Below are positions 29,637 through 38,778 of a stretch of 64,000 nucleotides of DNA, piece after piece (within the stretch, counting starts at the first letter, position 1; each line of letters begins with the position of its first letter). A model generated the notes under the pieces. The model was not told the DNA's origin, ran no database searches, and was given only the letters and a program-made list of their open reading frames with translations. Origin of the DNA: a virus; IMG/VR virus record IMGVR_UViG_3300044846_005433, positions 1 to 64,000 of that record; one strand, given 5' to 3'. A program made the position numbers and the translations under genes.

Positions 29637-30650
29637 ATGACAGATTTTTTTGATCTACCAGATGACGCGATCTCAAAAGGGAAGAACGCGCAAAAAACAA
29701 AGAAAAGCGATCCGCACGTTTACGATCCGGATCCTAATGCACACAACGGTTCCTATAAGTCAGTCTTTAGGTTCTTGCCGTATGTTTTCGATAAGAAAAA
29801 GAGCAAGTACACTAAATATTCGGCTAAATTCTGGAACCCATTAACTAAGGAGGCATTGATTATCGACTGTCCATCTAATGTGGAACAGCCATCAATCCTT
29901 TGGACAATTGAATCAACTTTACGTGGTCTTAAAAAAGAAGAGCCTGAGTTAGTTGAAGAAATCGGAAAAAATTTCTCAAGATGGTATACGCATCATTCAG
30001 CAGTATACATCAAGAAAGATCCACAACGCTCTGATCTTGAAGGATCAATCAAAATCTTCAAATTCAGAAATCAAATTGATCAAGTTATCGATCAGCAGAT
30101 GAATCCTGAGGAACTTGATGGATTAGATGGCGTTAAGAAAATCAATCCATACCATTTATTAGAAGGAAAAGATTTCCTTTGCGTAGTTGGTAAGAAAACA
30201 AAAGACTTTAGAGATTGGTCTAAGTGTAAATTCATGGATGAAGTAACTCCATTTGTTTTCAAAATCGGAGATACCTCAGTTCAAGTTAAGAACGATGAAA
30301 AAGCAATAAAGCTTGTAAACGAATTCTTAACTAAGAATACTCCAAAAATGGACGAGTACTTCCACCAAGAATGGACTGAGGAAACTTACGAAAAAGTTGC
30401 AGAAGCAGTACTTGCGGCAATTCCTCAAAGACAAATTTTGGAGATGATCCTCGGAAAGAGTAAAGATCAAAAGATGAACGATCTTATTCGTGGAAAAATG
30501 AAGCCTGGAAAAACAAACAATCCAATTAAACAAAATGATGATTTAGAATTTGGATTAGACGCTCCAGCTGCTCCAGCAAAAACTAAAGACGCTGCTCCAT
30601 TAGCTACTGAACCTGCTGATGAGTACGATGATTTATTCAAAGATCTATAA
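29637..30650 (+). CDS. 32: Single-stranded DNA-binding protein, T4 gp32-like
   Basis: This 337-residue protein shows the gp32 layout. There is a short N-terminal arm (DLPDDAISKGK), then a core starting with GSYKSVFRFLPYVFD, the SSB-type counterpart of the conserved gp32 FLP motif, followed by KYSAKFWNP. The C-terminus is a flexible Ala/Pro/Asp-rich tail with an acidic tip, DEYDDLFKDL. It binds ssDNA cooperatively and organises the replication and recombination proteins through the tail. A zinc-binding Cys/His cluster like that of T4 gp32 is not evident. The same acidic tip motif ends the gp41-like helicase. Confidence 0.8.
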   Translation: MTDFFDLPDDAISKGKNAQKTKKSDPHVYDPDPNAHNGSYKSVFRFLPYVFDKKKSKYTKYSAKFWNPLTKEALIIDCPSNVEQPSILWTIESTLRGLKKEEPELVEEIGKNFSRWYTHHSAVYIKKDPQRSDLEGSIKIFKFRNQIDQVIDQQMNPEELDGLDGVKKINPYHLLEGKDFLCVVGKKTKDFRDWSKCKFMDEVTPFVFKIGDTSVQVKNDEKAIKLVNEFLTKNTPKMDEYFHQEWTEETYEKVAEAVLAAIPQRQILEMILGKSKDQKMNDLIRGKMKPGKTNNPIKQNDDLEFGLDAPAAPAKTKDAAPLATEPADEYDDLFKDL

Positions 30651-30665
30651 AAAAATAATATTATT

Positions 30666-30998
30666 ATGTTAGATGAAACATTAGAACAGACAGAAGCACA
30701 AACTGAAGTTGGCAAAACTGGAGAAACTATTTCTCCAGAGCAAGCTGAACAGTTAAAAAAGAACGTACTATTTGGTACTATTGCTTATAAGGACGACGAG
30801 TCTTACGAATCTTTCTTACAAAAGATGAATCTTGGTCAAGCGCTATTTGTATTGGTTGCATCCGCAAACCTTGCACAAGCGAAAGGCTCATTTAACATCT
30901 TAGAATCAGAAGTTCTTTCAACTGCAATTCGTATAATTCGTAAAAACTCTACTCCAGCACAGGAGAATAGTGAAAATGGTGAACCCGTAAAAGACTAA
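30666..30998 (+). CDS. Hypothetical protein in the replication operon
   Basis: This 110-residue acidic protein starts at ATG 30666 with an A/T-rich leader, 15 nt after gp32. A disordered N-terminus (about 1-30) is followed by a predicted helical core (YESFLQKMNLGQALFVLVAS; SFNILESEVLSTAIRIIRKN). No known domain was recognised. Its position between gp32 and the 5' nuclease suggests a replication accessory role. Confidence 0.5.
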   Translation: MLDETLEQTEAQTEVGKTGETISPEQAEQLKKNVLFGTIAYKDDESYESFLQKMNLGQALFVLVASANLAQAKGSFNILESEVLSTAIRIIRKNSTPAQENSENGEPVKD

Positions 30999-31005
30999 AA
31001 TATAA

Positions 31006-32145
31006 ATGGACTTAATTGTTGATGGAAATGCCTTTATAAATGTTGCAATCAGTGTGGCTAAGTCACAAGCAGCAAAGGACAAGAGGACTGACGAAGCGTA
31101 TTATGTCAACGATCTATTTAATGACGGTGGGTTTATTCTTAAAGAACACATTAGAACTTCTTTTAGAAATTTCTGCTTTACTTATTTTAATTCACTAATT
31201 GCACCTATCGGGTCTTCACTCGATAACGTGCATTTTGTGTTTGACTCAAAGAGTTGGAGAAAAGAATACATTTCTTCTTTCTTTGAAAGATCAGATTTTA
31301 AAACTACTTCTGCCCCAACCGAGTTTAAATACAAAGGAACTCGAAAATACGACGACCGTCACTATCTCTTCTTTGATTACTTTCAACAGGTAATTATTCC
31401 TGCGCTAAACGAAAAGTGTGGAGTAAACCATTACCGTTTTAAAGGAACTGAAGGCGACGATATTATTGCATACTTATGCGAAAAGTTATCGACCGATATC
31501 CTAATTTATTCTGTCGATCAAGACTTAAAACAGTTAGTCGGGACTCCAAATAAAAACGTAATGCTAATCGTTCCAAAGCAGATGAGTAAAACAAAGAAAA
31601 TCTTTGTTCCTCCTACTTTGATTCCCGAAATGGCAGAGGAAGAAGAAGAGGACTTCTTTTCCCTAAACGAATCACACATTACTGGTTCAAGTGTTGATAA
31701 GATCATCAAGGCTTTTAAAAATAAAGACTATGCTGAACTTCCTGTGGATCTTACTGATGATGTACTTAGTAAAATTCTATTGGGTGATAAATCTGATAAC
31801 ATTCCAAAACTAGTAAATATTACTCCATCTAAAGCTAAAAAGATTATTTCAAATCTTCAGCAAAAGTATGGAGACTCATTAATTTCTCTATTAGATGAAT
31901 TAAATGATGACTTTATTTTAAATTTCATTGAAGAAATTAGTATAGTAAATAAACTAAAGGATACGAATAAAATAGAGGAACTTAGAGAACACCTAATTTT
32001 CAATATTAAGATTATACGTCTATCGACTCAAGTTTTCCCTGATGAAATCAGAGACGCTCTAGTACAATTCTTTGGTGAATATCAAGTACTTAAATTTAAT
32101 TCAAAAGAATTTTCAACATTAAAAAATAATCAATCAACGTTATGA
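31006..32145 (+). CDS. rnh: 5'-3' exonuclease / flap endonuclease, T4 RNase H-like
   Basis: This 379-residue protein of the FEN-1/PIN-like family removes RNA primers and flaps during lagging-strand synthesis. Acidic motifs are IVDGNAFI near the N-terminus, HFVFDSKSWRKE, the central KGTEGDDIIAYL, and YSVDQDLKQL. The helix-3-turn-helix DNA-binding region is LLGDKSDNIPKL...TPSKAKKII. It is longer than T4 RNase H (305 residues) mainly through an acidic insertion near 205-230 (MAEEEEEDFFSL). It follows gp32 and overlaps the groES-like start by 4 nt. Confidence 0.85.
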   Translation: MDLIVDGNAFINVAISVAKSQAAKDKRTDEAYYVNDLFNDGGFILKEHIRTSFRNFCFTYFNSLIAPIGSSLDNVHFVFDSKSWRKEYISSFFERSDFKTTSAPTEFKYKGTRKYDDRHYLFFDYFQQVIIPALNEKCGVNHYRFKGTEGDDIIAYLCEKLSTDILIYSVDQDLKQLVGTPNKNVMLIVPKQMSKTKKIFVPPTLIPEMAEEEEEDFFSLNESHITGSSVDKIIKAFKNKDYAELPVDLTDDVLSKILLGDKSDNIPKLVNITPSKAKKIISNLQQKYGDSLISLLDELNDDFILNFIEEISIVNKLKDTNKIEELREHLIFNIKIIRLSTQVFPDEIRDALVQFFGEYQVLKFNSKEFSTLKNNQSTL

Positions 32146-32441
32146 AGCCGTTATACGAAAGAATCCTAGTAAAACCAAGAAAAAAAGAGACCCAAACCAA
32201 ACAGGGTATCTTGATTCCTGAAAAAGCCGTTAAGAAACCAAATATTGGAATCGTTGTTGCCTGTGGCGACGGAAGTACAAATAACCCAATGCTAGTAAAA
32301 CCTGGAGACATTATTCTCCACAATCGTTTTGCTGGATCTGATATCTTCTACCAAGGAGAAAAACACCATGTTATCCTAGCAAATGAGGTAATTGCTATTT
32401 TGGACAATGAAGATGAAGTTAGTTTAGACGAATTCGAATAA
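32142..32441 (+). CDS. groES: GroES-like co-chaperonin (gp31 functional counterpart)
   Basis: This 99-residue protein has the GroES fold signature: KPLYERILVKP at the N-terminus, a mobile loop with the hydrophobic tripeptide in KQGILIPEKA, NIGIVVACGDG, VKPGDIILHNRFAG and a C-terminal strand HHVILANEVIAIL. It caps the chaperonin ring and enables folding. Unlike T4 gp31 it is recognisably GroES-like. It is 13 kb from the phage groEL, in the replication operon, so the two are probably not transcribed together. Confidence 0.88.
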   Translation: MKPLYERILVKPRKKETQTKQGILIPEKAVKKPNIGIVVACGDGSTNNPMLVKPGDIILHNRFAGSDIFYQGEKHHVILANEVIAILDNEDEVSLDEFE

Positions 32442-32451
32442 ACAAAAAATA

Positions 32452-32871
32452 ATGAAACATAAAGCTAGGCGACTATTACAATTTATAGCTATTAAATGGC
32501 TTCGACTTTTTGAAACTAAAAAAACTCGAGAGCCTAGTGACTATGAAAAGGAATGTTTTTATGTATGTAAAGCTCTTATTAATCAAGAAGACAGTGTTCT
32601 CCTAATGTCACCGATTTCCGGTAAGAGATACATTAAGAGCGAAGACGACCAAATCTTCATTATTATTGAAGAAAATCAAATAACTATCGTTAATCATAAC
32701 TACAGTTACAACATAGACCTTTGGGGCACAGTATTAACTCGAATCTCAAACGTGTTCGATATTGAAGTCGAAAAGAGAAGAGCCTCAATGGAAACTGAAA
32801 TTCGCTCTAATGTTAAACATTCATTAAGTAACATCTATAAAAACTTAACTCATGCAAAATCAACCCAATAA
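32452..32871 (+). CDS. Hypothetical protein
   Basis: This 139-residue basic protein starts MKHKARRLLQFIAIKWLRLF, an amphipathic, positively charged N-terminal helix that could bind membrane or nucleic acid. A beta-rich middle follows (SVLLMSPISGKRYIKSEDDQ; FIIIEENQITIVNHNYSY) and a C-terminal helix. No family recognised. It is 10 nt downstream of groES. Confidence 0.5.
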   Translation: MKHKARRLLQFIAIKWLRLFETKKTREPSDYEKECFYVCKALINQEDSVLLMSPISGKRYIKSEDDQIFIIIEENQITIVNHNYSYNIDLWGTVLTRISNVFDIEVEKRRASMETEIRSNVKHSLSNIYKNLTHAKSTQ

Positions 32872-32872
32872 A

Positions 32873-33139
32873 ATGACTTCTTTATTTTATACTGGCTTTG
32901 TAATAGTTAGTATACCGATATCGATGATTGGATTTTTATTATTTTTTGGGACACAATTTCACTCAAGCAAACCTACTGAATCTATTCCTCCTAAAAAAGA
33001 AGAACCAATAATTGAGAGAAAAATAGTATATGATACAATTAGAGTTGAAGTACCTGAAGTTCGACCTAAGCAAAAAAAAATAATTGATGATAATATCAAT
33101 AATATAAAAAAGGATTCTTTAACAGTATCTATTGAATAA
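32873..33139 (+). CDS. Single-pass membrane protein
   Basis: I choose ATG 32873 (88 residues), directly after the upstream stop. An in-frame ATG at 32852 would overlap the previous gene by 20 nt. Residues about 3-24 form a hydrophobic helix (TGFVIVSIPISMIGFLLFFG). The remainder is hydrophilic (KIVYDTIRVEVPEVRPKQKK). With a positive C-terminal region and one N-terminal anchor it could be an inner-membrane spanin-like or anchoring protein, but no lysis role can be shown. A terminator follows. Confidence 0.5.
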   Translation: MTSLFYTGFVIVSIPISMIGFLLFFGTQFHSSKPTESIPPKKEEPIIERKIVYDTIRVEVPEVRPKQKKIIDDNINNIKKDSLTVSIE

Positions 33140-33170
33140 AAAAGGAGAAGTTTTAAACTTCTCCTTTTCT
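33140..33170. terminator. Bidirectional terminator between convergent genes
   Basis: An 11-bp stem AAAAGGAGAAG / CTTCTCCTTTT with A and T runs on both sides. It can end the rightward replication operon and the leftward tail sheath transcript. Confidence 0.85.
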
Positions 33171-33188
33171 TTTTTAGGTATCTTCAGA

Positions 33189-36100
33189 TTAGAAGCTTGG
33201 AATAAATCCTGTAGATTCAGAACTTAATTGTCCTCCTACTCTAGTGATTGTGATACGGTTGATAAATTTGTGAATTCCTCTTGGGAAATCTACTCTAATA
33301 TCAATGATCGCAGTATTTGCAGAGATTACTTCAGTTGTATTATTTGAAGAATCGAAGATGATTTCGTAAGAACTTAATCCTCTTGCAGCTACTACTGCAT
33401 CTAAGTAGTTTTGAACAATTGTTTTAACTCTCATTCTTGTAATCTCATCGTTAAAATCAAATAAGAAGTTGAAAAGGATTTTCTCAATATCTTTCTCAAT
33501 TGTAGATAAGTTATCACGAATATGAGCATTGTTTAGAGCTGAATTAATTCTTTGGTATGCAGTATTGTTAGAAAACAAGATAATACCAAATCCTCTACGT
33601 TTAACGATCAAGTTATGTCCTACTGGCTCTAAGAAATCTCTGTCCTCATCAGTTAAGTCGTACTCAATTCCAACTACATCTGCATCATTGATTGCTCCGC
33701 GTTTTCCACCGGCTACAATCAAGAATGGTGTTCCATTTTTGAATTTTCTAACATATAAGTTAGAAATGTATCCTGCTGGAGGAACTGAGATGTTTTTGCT
33801 TCCGCTTCTTACAATTAAGTTAGGGAAATAGTAAGTTGCATAAGACGATAATGGAACTCCATTTACATCCTCTTCAGCAAATTTAAACAAGTAGCTTGGA
33901 TTCAATGCTAAATCTCCACCTTGCGAAATAAGCTCTGCAGAAACCAATTTGTTTGCAGTGTTAATAAAGCTAGGGTCAACTGATTCTTCGAATTGTTTGA
34001 TTGATGGAGTATTTAAGATCGCCATAGCTTGACCATTCATTGCTGCAATCTTAGCTAAATAATATTTAGAGTTTGCAGAAATTTCTCCTTCGTAAGTATC
34101 AACAACATATCTAAAGTCTACTAATTCTCCATTTGCAAGAGCTTGTGGAATAGAAGTATCTGTAAATAAGTAAGAAAGAATTGAGCTTTGTCTGTCCGCT
34201 GTTGAGTTTGGAAGACTTTCTTGTCTAATCTTAAATCCTTTAAGGTATTGGCCTTTCAAGTTAGTTACGAAATTATAAATTCCTTTGTAAACTTGAAGAG
34301 TGTTTCCAGTCACATCTAATCCTACTACTTCTTCAGTAGATGGAGACATAGTAGTGATTGTGTATTCTAAACGATATGGACTTAATTCAGTCTTAGAAGT
34401 AATAGAGATAATTTTAACTAATCTTGTTCTTCCGCTAGTTGTTTGTGCCTTAATGTATTGATTTACTTTAAGGAATTCATCAACTAATGCTTTGTTTGCA
34501 AGATTAATTCCTAATACTAATTTGTTAGGTTGTAACACTGAATAGTCTAAGAAATCAGTTGTTAAATCAAACGTATGTTTAAATTCTGCACCAGATTCAA
34601 GAGTTACTTTAATATAATCTTTAGTGTCGGTTGCAGTATAGAAACCATTACCTGGTAAATAACTGTCTTGGTTCAATAAGCTAATATCATTGAAAATTAA
34701 CAATTTAATGTATGGAATGTTTACTACGATTGGACCAGCACTGTTAACTGATATATTATCAATAACTTTTACATAGAAAGTATTTGAACCGTCTGTGAGT
34801 TGGTCACCAGCTTTTAAGAAGCCTTTAACGTATGCTTTATATAAAGTACTTCCATACATTGCAGCAATATAATTATCACCAAGTGCAGGGTTTACAACAT
34901 AAGTTTCTCCTTCAGCAATTGACGTTGCACCTGGAGTATCGCTATATCCCGCTAAGAAATCAGCTTCAACTAGAGTATTAATTGATGGATTGTTTGTAAT
35001 ATTAAACACTAATTCCGCATCAGCAGGTCTTGCATAACTTAAAGTATCAATTAATGGAGTATAGTCAACTGGAGTGGTTCCATCAGTATCATAACCTCCG
35101 TCATCTGCTGCATATACGTCATCTAAATTTAAGTCATCGTATCCATGTCCTACGATATCTACACGGTGAGTGTAAACGTCTTGGTCAACAAATGTACCAT
35201 TTGTTAAATCAATTAAGTCTAATTTTTTAACATCAAGAGCACATAGAATTCCAGTGGTTGGGTATGATCTGTTTACTAAACGATCAATTGATACAGTAAG
35301 ACCTCTTTGGTCTTTGAAATCAGGAATTAAACATCCGATTGTTCTATTAATTACTTTAATCTCACGAAGAGCAAAGAAATCAGCAGATTTAGAAGATTTT
35401 AATCCAGCTTCATCAAAGAACTGTTTGTAGATTGGGTCTTTTGCAAGTTTTAAGTAGTTTGACCAGTCACCATTTACCACGATAACTTCAACGAAGTAAT
35501 CAGAGATAAAATCATCAGGGTGAAGGAATGTTGGAAATTCAACATCAGTTCCACCGATTGTGCTATACCATTCTTTTGCAGTTACATCATAACCAGCAAC
35601 AGATGCTTTTCTAACCCAGATTGTTGCATTGCTATTTGCTAAATTAACAAATGATAAAATCTTGTTAGAAGTTGTCGATACTTGACCTAGAGTACTAGGA
35701 CTAGCTACGAAATCATCTTGTAAAGCTAAGTTTTTTGATCTATTTAATTGCTCTGCTTCTGCAACCCATAGTCTTCTTCTGTTGAAGAATTCTACAATTG
35801 GATAAGTGCTTAACACTTCGGTTTGATCGTTATTGTTTGATGCAGCTTCAGTATTAAATGTAGTAAATGCAGCTTGGTCCAAGTTTAATGTTGGGTCAGT
35901 TTCAGAATCCAATGGAACTACGTTCATTGCAAATACTGGCCCTTCTCTAAGAGCTACCTCAATAGTTCTATGGAAATAACTTCCTGCTTTTTCTAATTTT
36001 GGGTCTATTTCGCCATACACTGCTTTAAGAGTTCTAATATCGTTGATTAAAACTACAGTGTTGAATGGACCCACTCGGCTAGATCCGACAACAAGTCTAC

Positions 36101-36200
36101 CTGTGGTAAGAGGAAGTACAACGTTTTCACTTTGATCTATCTCAACAGTGTAGACGCCACTTGACTTATAATTATTCAAATTGATCCTTTGTTCGGCCAT
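33189..36200 (-). CDS. 18: Tail sheath protein, T4 gp18-like
   Basis: This 1,003-residue protein is the contractile sheath subunit. Diagnostic parts are the N-terminal strand exchange region (YKSSGVYTVEIDQSENVV), the early domain TTGRLVVGSSRVGPFNTVV, and the conserved C-terminal core (VKRRGFGIILFSNNTAYQRI; then KTIVQNYLDAVVAARGLSSY and IDIRVDFPRGIHKFINRITI), which interlocks neighbouring subunits. It is about 340 residues longer than T4 gp18 (659), so extra surface domains lie in the middle (about 300-650). A late promoter-like element lies 19 nt upstream. Expression is monocistronic, with a terminator directly downstream. Confidence 0.9.
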   Translation of the reverse strand: MAEQRINLNNYKSSGVYTVEIDQSENVVLPLTTGRLVVGSSRVGPFNTVVLINDIRTLKAVYGEIDPKLEKAGSYFHRTIEVALREGPVFAMNVVPLDSETDPTLNLDQAAFTTFNTEAASNNNDQTEVLSTYPIVEFFNRRRLWVAEAEQLNRSKNLALQDDFVASPSTLGQVSTTSNKILSFVNLANSNATIWVRKASVAGYDVTAKEWYSTIGGTDVEFPTFLHPDDFISDYFVEVIVVNGDWSNYLKLAKDPIYKQFFDEAGLKSSKSADFFALREIKVINRTIGCLIPDFKDQRGLTVSIDRLVNRSYPTTGILCALDVKKLDLIDLTNGTFVDQDVYTHRVDIVGHGYDDLNLDDVYAADDGGYDTDGTTPVDYTPLIDTLSYARPADAELVFNITNNPSINTLVEADFLAGYSDTPGATSIAEGETYVVNPALGDNYIAAMYGSTLYKAYVKGFLKAGDQLTDGSNTFYVKVIDNISVNSAGPIVVNIPYIKLLIFNDISLLNQDSYLPGNGFYTATDTKDYIKVTLESGAEFKHTFDLTTDFLDYSVLQPNKLVLGINLANKALVDEFLKVNQYIKAQTTSGRTRLVKIISITSKTELSPYRLEYTITTMSPSTEEVVGLDVTGNTLQVYKGIYNFVTNLKGQYLKGFKIRQESLPNSTADRQSSILSYLFTDTSIPQALANGELVDFRYVVDTYEGEISANSKYYLAKIAAMNGQAMAILNTPSIKQFEESVDPSFINTANKLVSAELISQGGDLALNPSYLFKFAEEDVNGVPLSSYATYYFPNLIVRSGSKNISVPPAGYISNLYVRKFKNGTPFLIVAGGKRGAINDADVVGIEYDLTDEDRDFLEPVGHNLIVKRRGFGIILFSNNTAYQRINSALNNAHIRDNLSTIEKDIEKILFNFLFDFNDEITRMRVKTIVQNYLDAVVAARGLSSYEIIFDSSNNTTEVISANTAIIDIRVDFPRGIHKFINRITITRVGGQLSSESTGFIPSF

Positions 36201-36219
36201 TTCTATACGGATATTTTTA

Positions 36220-36230
36220 ATTATTTATCC
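36220..36230 (-). promoter_or_regulatory. Putative late promoter element of the sheath gene
   Basis: The minus-strand sequence GGATAAATAAT ends 19 nt before the ATG at 36200. This is one of the closest matches to the late consensus. Confidence 0.55.
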
Positions 36231-36290
36231 ACTGAGATCCAAATAAATCCAAAAAAATACTAAAAATAAAGATCCTTTGGCTATACATTA

Positions 36291-36299
36291 AGTATAATA
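36291..36299 (+). promoter_or_regulatory. Putative early/middle promoter element AGTATAATA
   Basis: AGTATAATA, containing TATAAT, ends 16 nt before the dUTPase start codon. A TTTGG lies about 14 nt upstream of the TATAAT. Confidence 0.45.
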
Positions 36300-36315
36300 A
36301 ATCAAATAAGACAAA

Positions 36316-36783
36316 ATGGCCAATACTGACAACCAATGTTCAGATCTTAAGATAGAAGATCTTTATTCCCAAAGCAAAGACACACTAGGAGACATTCTTG
36401 CTCTCCAAAAGGACACCCAAAAGAACGTTTACGGCTGGAATTTCGAAAATATGACTCTTCGAGAAGTAATGAATTTCTGGCACGCTAATACCCATGCCAT
36501 GATTGATGAGATCCATGAAGCAACTGATGCTCTAGGCGGAATCAAAGATGGCAGCGGAAATGCTGTTTGGAAGTACTGGAAGAAAGATTTTGCAAAATAC
36601 AGCTTTACTAAGTTCTCAGATCTTTCTGAAGCAGATCAACTCGAATGCAAATTTGAAATTATTGATATGCTCCATTTCTTTATGAATTATGCGATTTCAG
36701 TCGGCATGACTCCTCAGGAGATGTATAATATGTACATGAGTAAAAACCAAGAAAATCGTGATCGTCAAGCTCGCGGTTATTAA
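36316..36783 (+). CDS. 56: All-alpha NTP pyrophosphatase, dUTPase/dCTPase (gp56-like)
   Basis: This 155-residue helical protein belongs to the dimeric dUTPase/MazG-like superfamily. Metal-binding acidic motifs are EIHEATDALGG and FEIIDMLHFFMN. The C-terminal KNQENRDRQARGY is the typical dimeric dUTPase signature that contacts phosphate and base. It hydrolyses dUTP, and in T4 gp56 also dCTP, to the monophosphate, keeping uracil out of DNA and feeding dCMP/dUMP to the TS-family enzyme. Substrate range cannot be read from sequence. It heads the polymerase operon. Confidence 0.82.
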   Translation: MANTDNQCSDLKIEDLYSQSKDTLGDILALQKDTQKNVYGWNFENMTLREVMNFWHANTHAMIDEIHEATDALGGIKDGSGNAVWKYWKKDFAKYSFTKFSDLSEADQLECKFEIIDMLHFFMNYAISVGMTPQEMYNMYMSKNQENRDRQARGY

Positions 36784-36798
36784 AATAACAAAAATAGC

Positions 36799-37050
36799 AT
36801 GGAATCAATCATCGGTGGCGGTGACGCCCCTAATCCGCAAGGAGGCCAACAAAAATTAAACATCAACTTAGCAGATGCTCCATATATTGAATGCGAGAGC
36901 TGTAACGGGACTATTTTCGAAGAGAAAATGATGATTAAAAAAGTATCCAAATTTATGACAGGTGGTGCGCAAGATTCAATTGTGCCTATCCCAGTAGTAA
37001 TTTGTGCAAAATGCGGACATATTAACGAACTATTTAAACCAAAAGTATGA
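36799..37050 (+). CDS. Small zinc-ribbon protein
   Basis: This 83-residue protein has two CxxC knuckles, CESC (near residue 33) and CAKC (near 73), about 40 residues apart, which form a zinc ribbon. Between them is a basic loop (KMMIKKVSKFMTGG). The N-terminus is Gly-rich and probably disordered. It may bind DNA or a replication protein. It overlaps the polymerase start by 4 nt (ATGA), so the two are translationally coupled. Confidence 0.6.
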   Translation: MESIIGGGDAPNPQGGQQKLNINLADAPYIECESCNGTIFEEKMMIKKVSKFMTGGAQDSIVPIPVVICAKCGHINELFKPKV

Positions 37051-38471
37051 TAATTGGAGCTGAAGTATTAAACGATAACACATTAACTATTTCTTATTAT
37101 AATGCAGCTGGCAGAATAGCTTTTATTAAAAAGCGACTTGTTGACCATGAACTTTATAATTGGGTAGAATCTTCTACTCCAACTGCAACCAAGAACTGGG
37201 ATGGCAAATACATCAAGAAGAGTAAAACTGAAGGTCGATATATTAATCAGTTTAGAATCCAAGAGTTAATTCAAGAAAAGCTTACCAGAGAAGAACTTGA
37301 AGCAATTTACAGTTTCGATAATCTTCCAAAGAAAACTTATCTCGATATTGAGATCAAGTTGATTGATGACTCATTTCCAGATCCAGAACGAGCCAGAATG
37401 CCAGTTGGCCTAATTTCTTTTTGTAACGAAGACAATGTAACCTACATTCTCTCTATTTTACACGATGACGGCAAGCCAGAAGGACTTTCTCCAGAAGATA
37501 TTGTTCGCATGGAAAAAGAAGTTAATGAATACTTCAGAAAGACAGTTCCCTTAAATCCAAAAGATGCGTGGTTATTTGAACAAGAGTTTAAAATACGATA
37601 TAAGTTTTTTGCGACAGAAACTGAATTGCTAGATTTCTATTTTCAAAATCTAGTTCCAAAGTTTTCATTTGTTACTGGATGGAACGTAACCGACTTTGAC
37701 TGGAAGTATTTAATGAATCGTGCTAAAAACATGAAAGTCGATTCTACTGTAAATCTTCCGTCTCGTACTCTAATTTCTAAAAATAGAATCCCAGCTCACC
37801 TTGGAGTTCTTGATTATATGCAGGTTTTTGAAAAGCTTAAACCATTTAAAGTTGTAGAAAACTACAAATTAGATTATATTGCAGGTCTTGTGCTAGGTGT
37901 AGCTAAATTAAAACACGATTATCCATCTTTTCTTGCGTTTCAAAAAGATACTTATCTCTTTACCTTATATAACGTAATTGACGTTATTCTTGTTAAATTG
38001 ATTGAAGATAAGCTTTCTTTACTCGATGTTGCCTATTCAATTGCAAATGTGGCTCAAGTAGACGTAAACAAAGTATTTAGTCCAGTGTATATTGCTGAGA
38101 TCCTAATGTGCCGTGAGTTCTTAAACAAGAACTTAAAAATGATGAAACTTCCTTGGGGAGAGTCAAAAGATAACGATGGCACATACGAAGGAGCATACGT
38201 TAAGAAACCAAATCCTGGTCACTATAACTATATTGCATGTTATGACTTTTCATCCATGTATCCAAATATTCAAATCCAATTTAACATTTCACCAGATACT
38301 TATTTAGGTAAGAAAGGTAGTGTAAAAACCAGAGGTACTGAAATCCATACGAAAAACGATACTCTTTTTTCAAGTGAAAACGATTCAGTTGCCCGTACAA
38401 TTTTAACTCGTCTTTATGATGAACGTATTAAAACTCAAGGCGAGATTAAACAATTAAAAAATTCAAAATAA
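37047..38471 (+). CDS. 43A: B-family DNA polymerase, N-terminal part only (gp43A-type)
   Basis: This 474-residue product has the N-terminal and 3'-5' exonuclease domains of a T4-like polymerase: Exo I Asp100/Glu102 (YLDIEIKL), Exo II Asn213-Asp218 (GWNVTDFDW), Exo III Tyr308-Asp312. It also has polymerase motif A at Asp400 (CYDFSSMYPNIQ). It then stops after a helix (ARTILTRLYDERIKTQGEIK), before the fingers and motifs B (K-x3-NSxYG) and C (DTDS). T4 gp43 is 898 residues with motif A at Asp408, so about 420 residues are missing, and no matching C-terminal half occurs in this window. Two small genes follow immediately. The activity must depend on a second polypeptide encoded elsewhere. Confidence 0.88.
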   Translation: MIIGAEVLNDNTLTISYYNAAGRIAFIKKRLVDHELYNWVESSTPTATKNWDGKYIKKSKTEGRYINQFRIQELIQEKLTREELEAIYSFDNLPKKTYLDIEIKLIDDSFPDPERARMPVGLISFCNEDNVTYILSILHDDGKPEGLSPEDIVRMEKEVNEYFRKTVPLNPKDAWLFEQEFKIRYKFFATETELLDFYFQNLVPKFSFVTGWNVTDFDWKYLMNRAKNMKVDSTVNLPSRTLISKNRIPAHLGVLDYMQVFEKLKPFKVVENYKLDYIAGLVLGVAKLKHDYPSFLAFQKDTYLFTLYNVIDVILVKLIEDKLSLLDVAYSIANVAQVDVNKVFSPVYIAEILMCREFLNKNLKMMKLPWGESKDNDGTYEGAYVKKPNPGHYNYIACYDFSSMYPNIQIQFNISPDTYLGKKGSVKTRGTEIHTKNDTLFSSENDSVARTILTRLYDERIKTQGEIKQLKNSK

Positions 38472-38472
38472 G

Positions 38473-38778
38473 ATGGCAAAACCAATATTTATTGTAGGAT
38501 TTCCAGCAGCAGCAGATGCTCAGGCAATTCATCAAGTATATTCTGGCTTGGATGCAAAGCTCGGAGATGAATATCATGTTCTTACTTATCGTGCACAAAA
38601 TATTAATAACGTTAAATTTGAAGTATTAAATGCAATCAATGCAACTGATATTGAGATATCTGAACTTATTGCTAAGACTAGAGAAGATATTGATATTATC
38701 TTAAAAGAAAAAATGCTTAGCGAGCTCACCGATCTTGCTAACGACCTAAATAAAAATAATCCAGAAGAAAATGTCTAG
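38473..38778 (+). CDS. Hypothetical protein
   Basis: This 101-residue protein starts one base after the polymerase stop. Its first half is alpha/beta (KPIFIVGFPAAADAQAIHQV) and resembles a small Rossmann-like unit without a P-loop. The second half is helical. It does not resemble the missing fingers, palm or thumb of the polymerase. It overlaps the next gene by 8 nt. Confidence 0.5.
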   Translation: MAKPIFIVGFPAAADAQAIHQVYSGLDAKLGDEYHVLTYRAQNINNVKFEVLNAINATDIEISELIAKTREDIDIILKEKMLSELTDLANDLNKNNPEENV

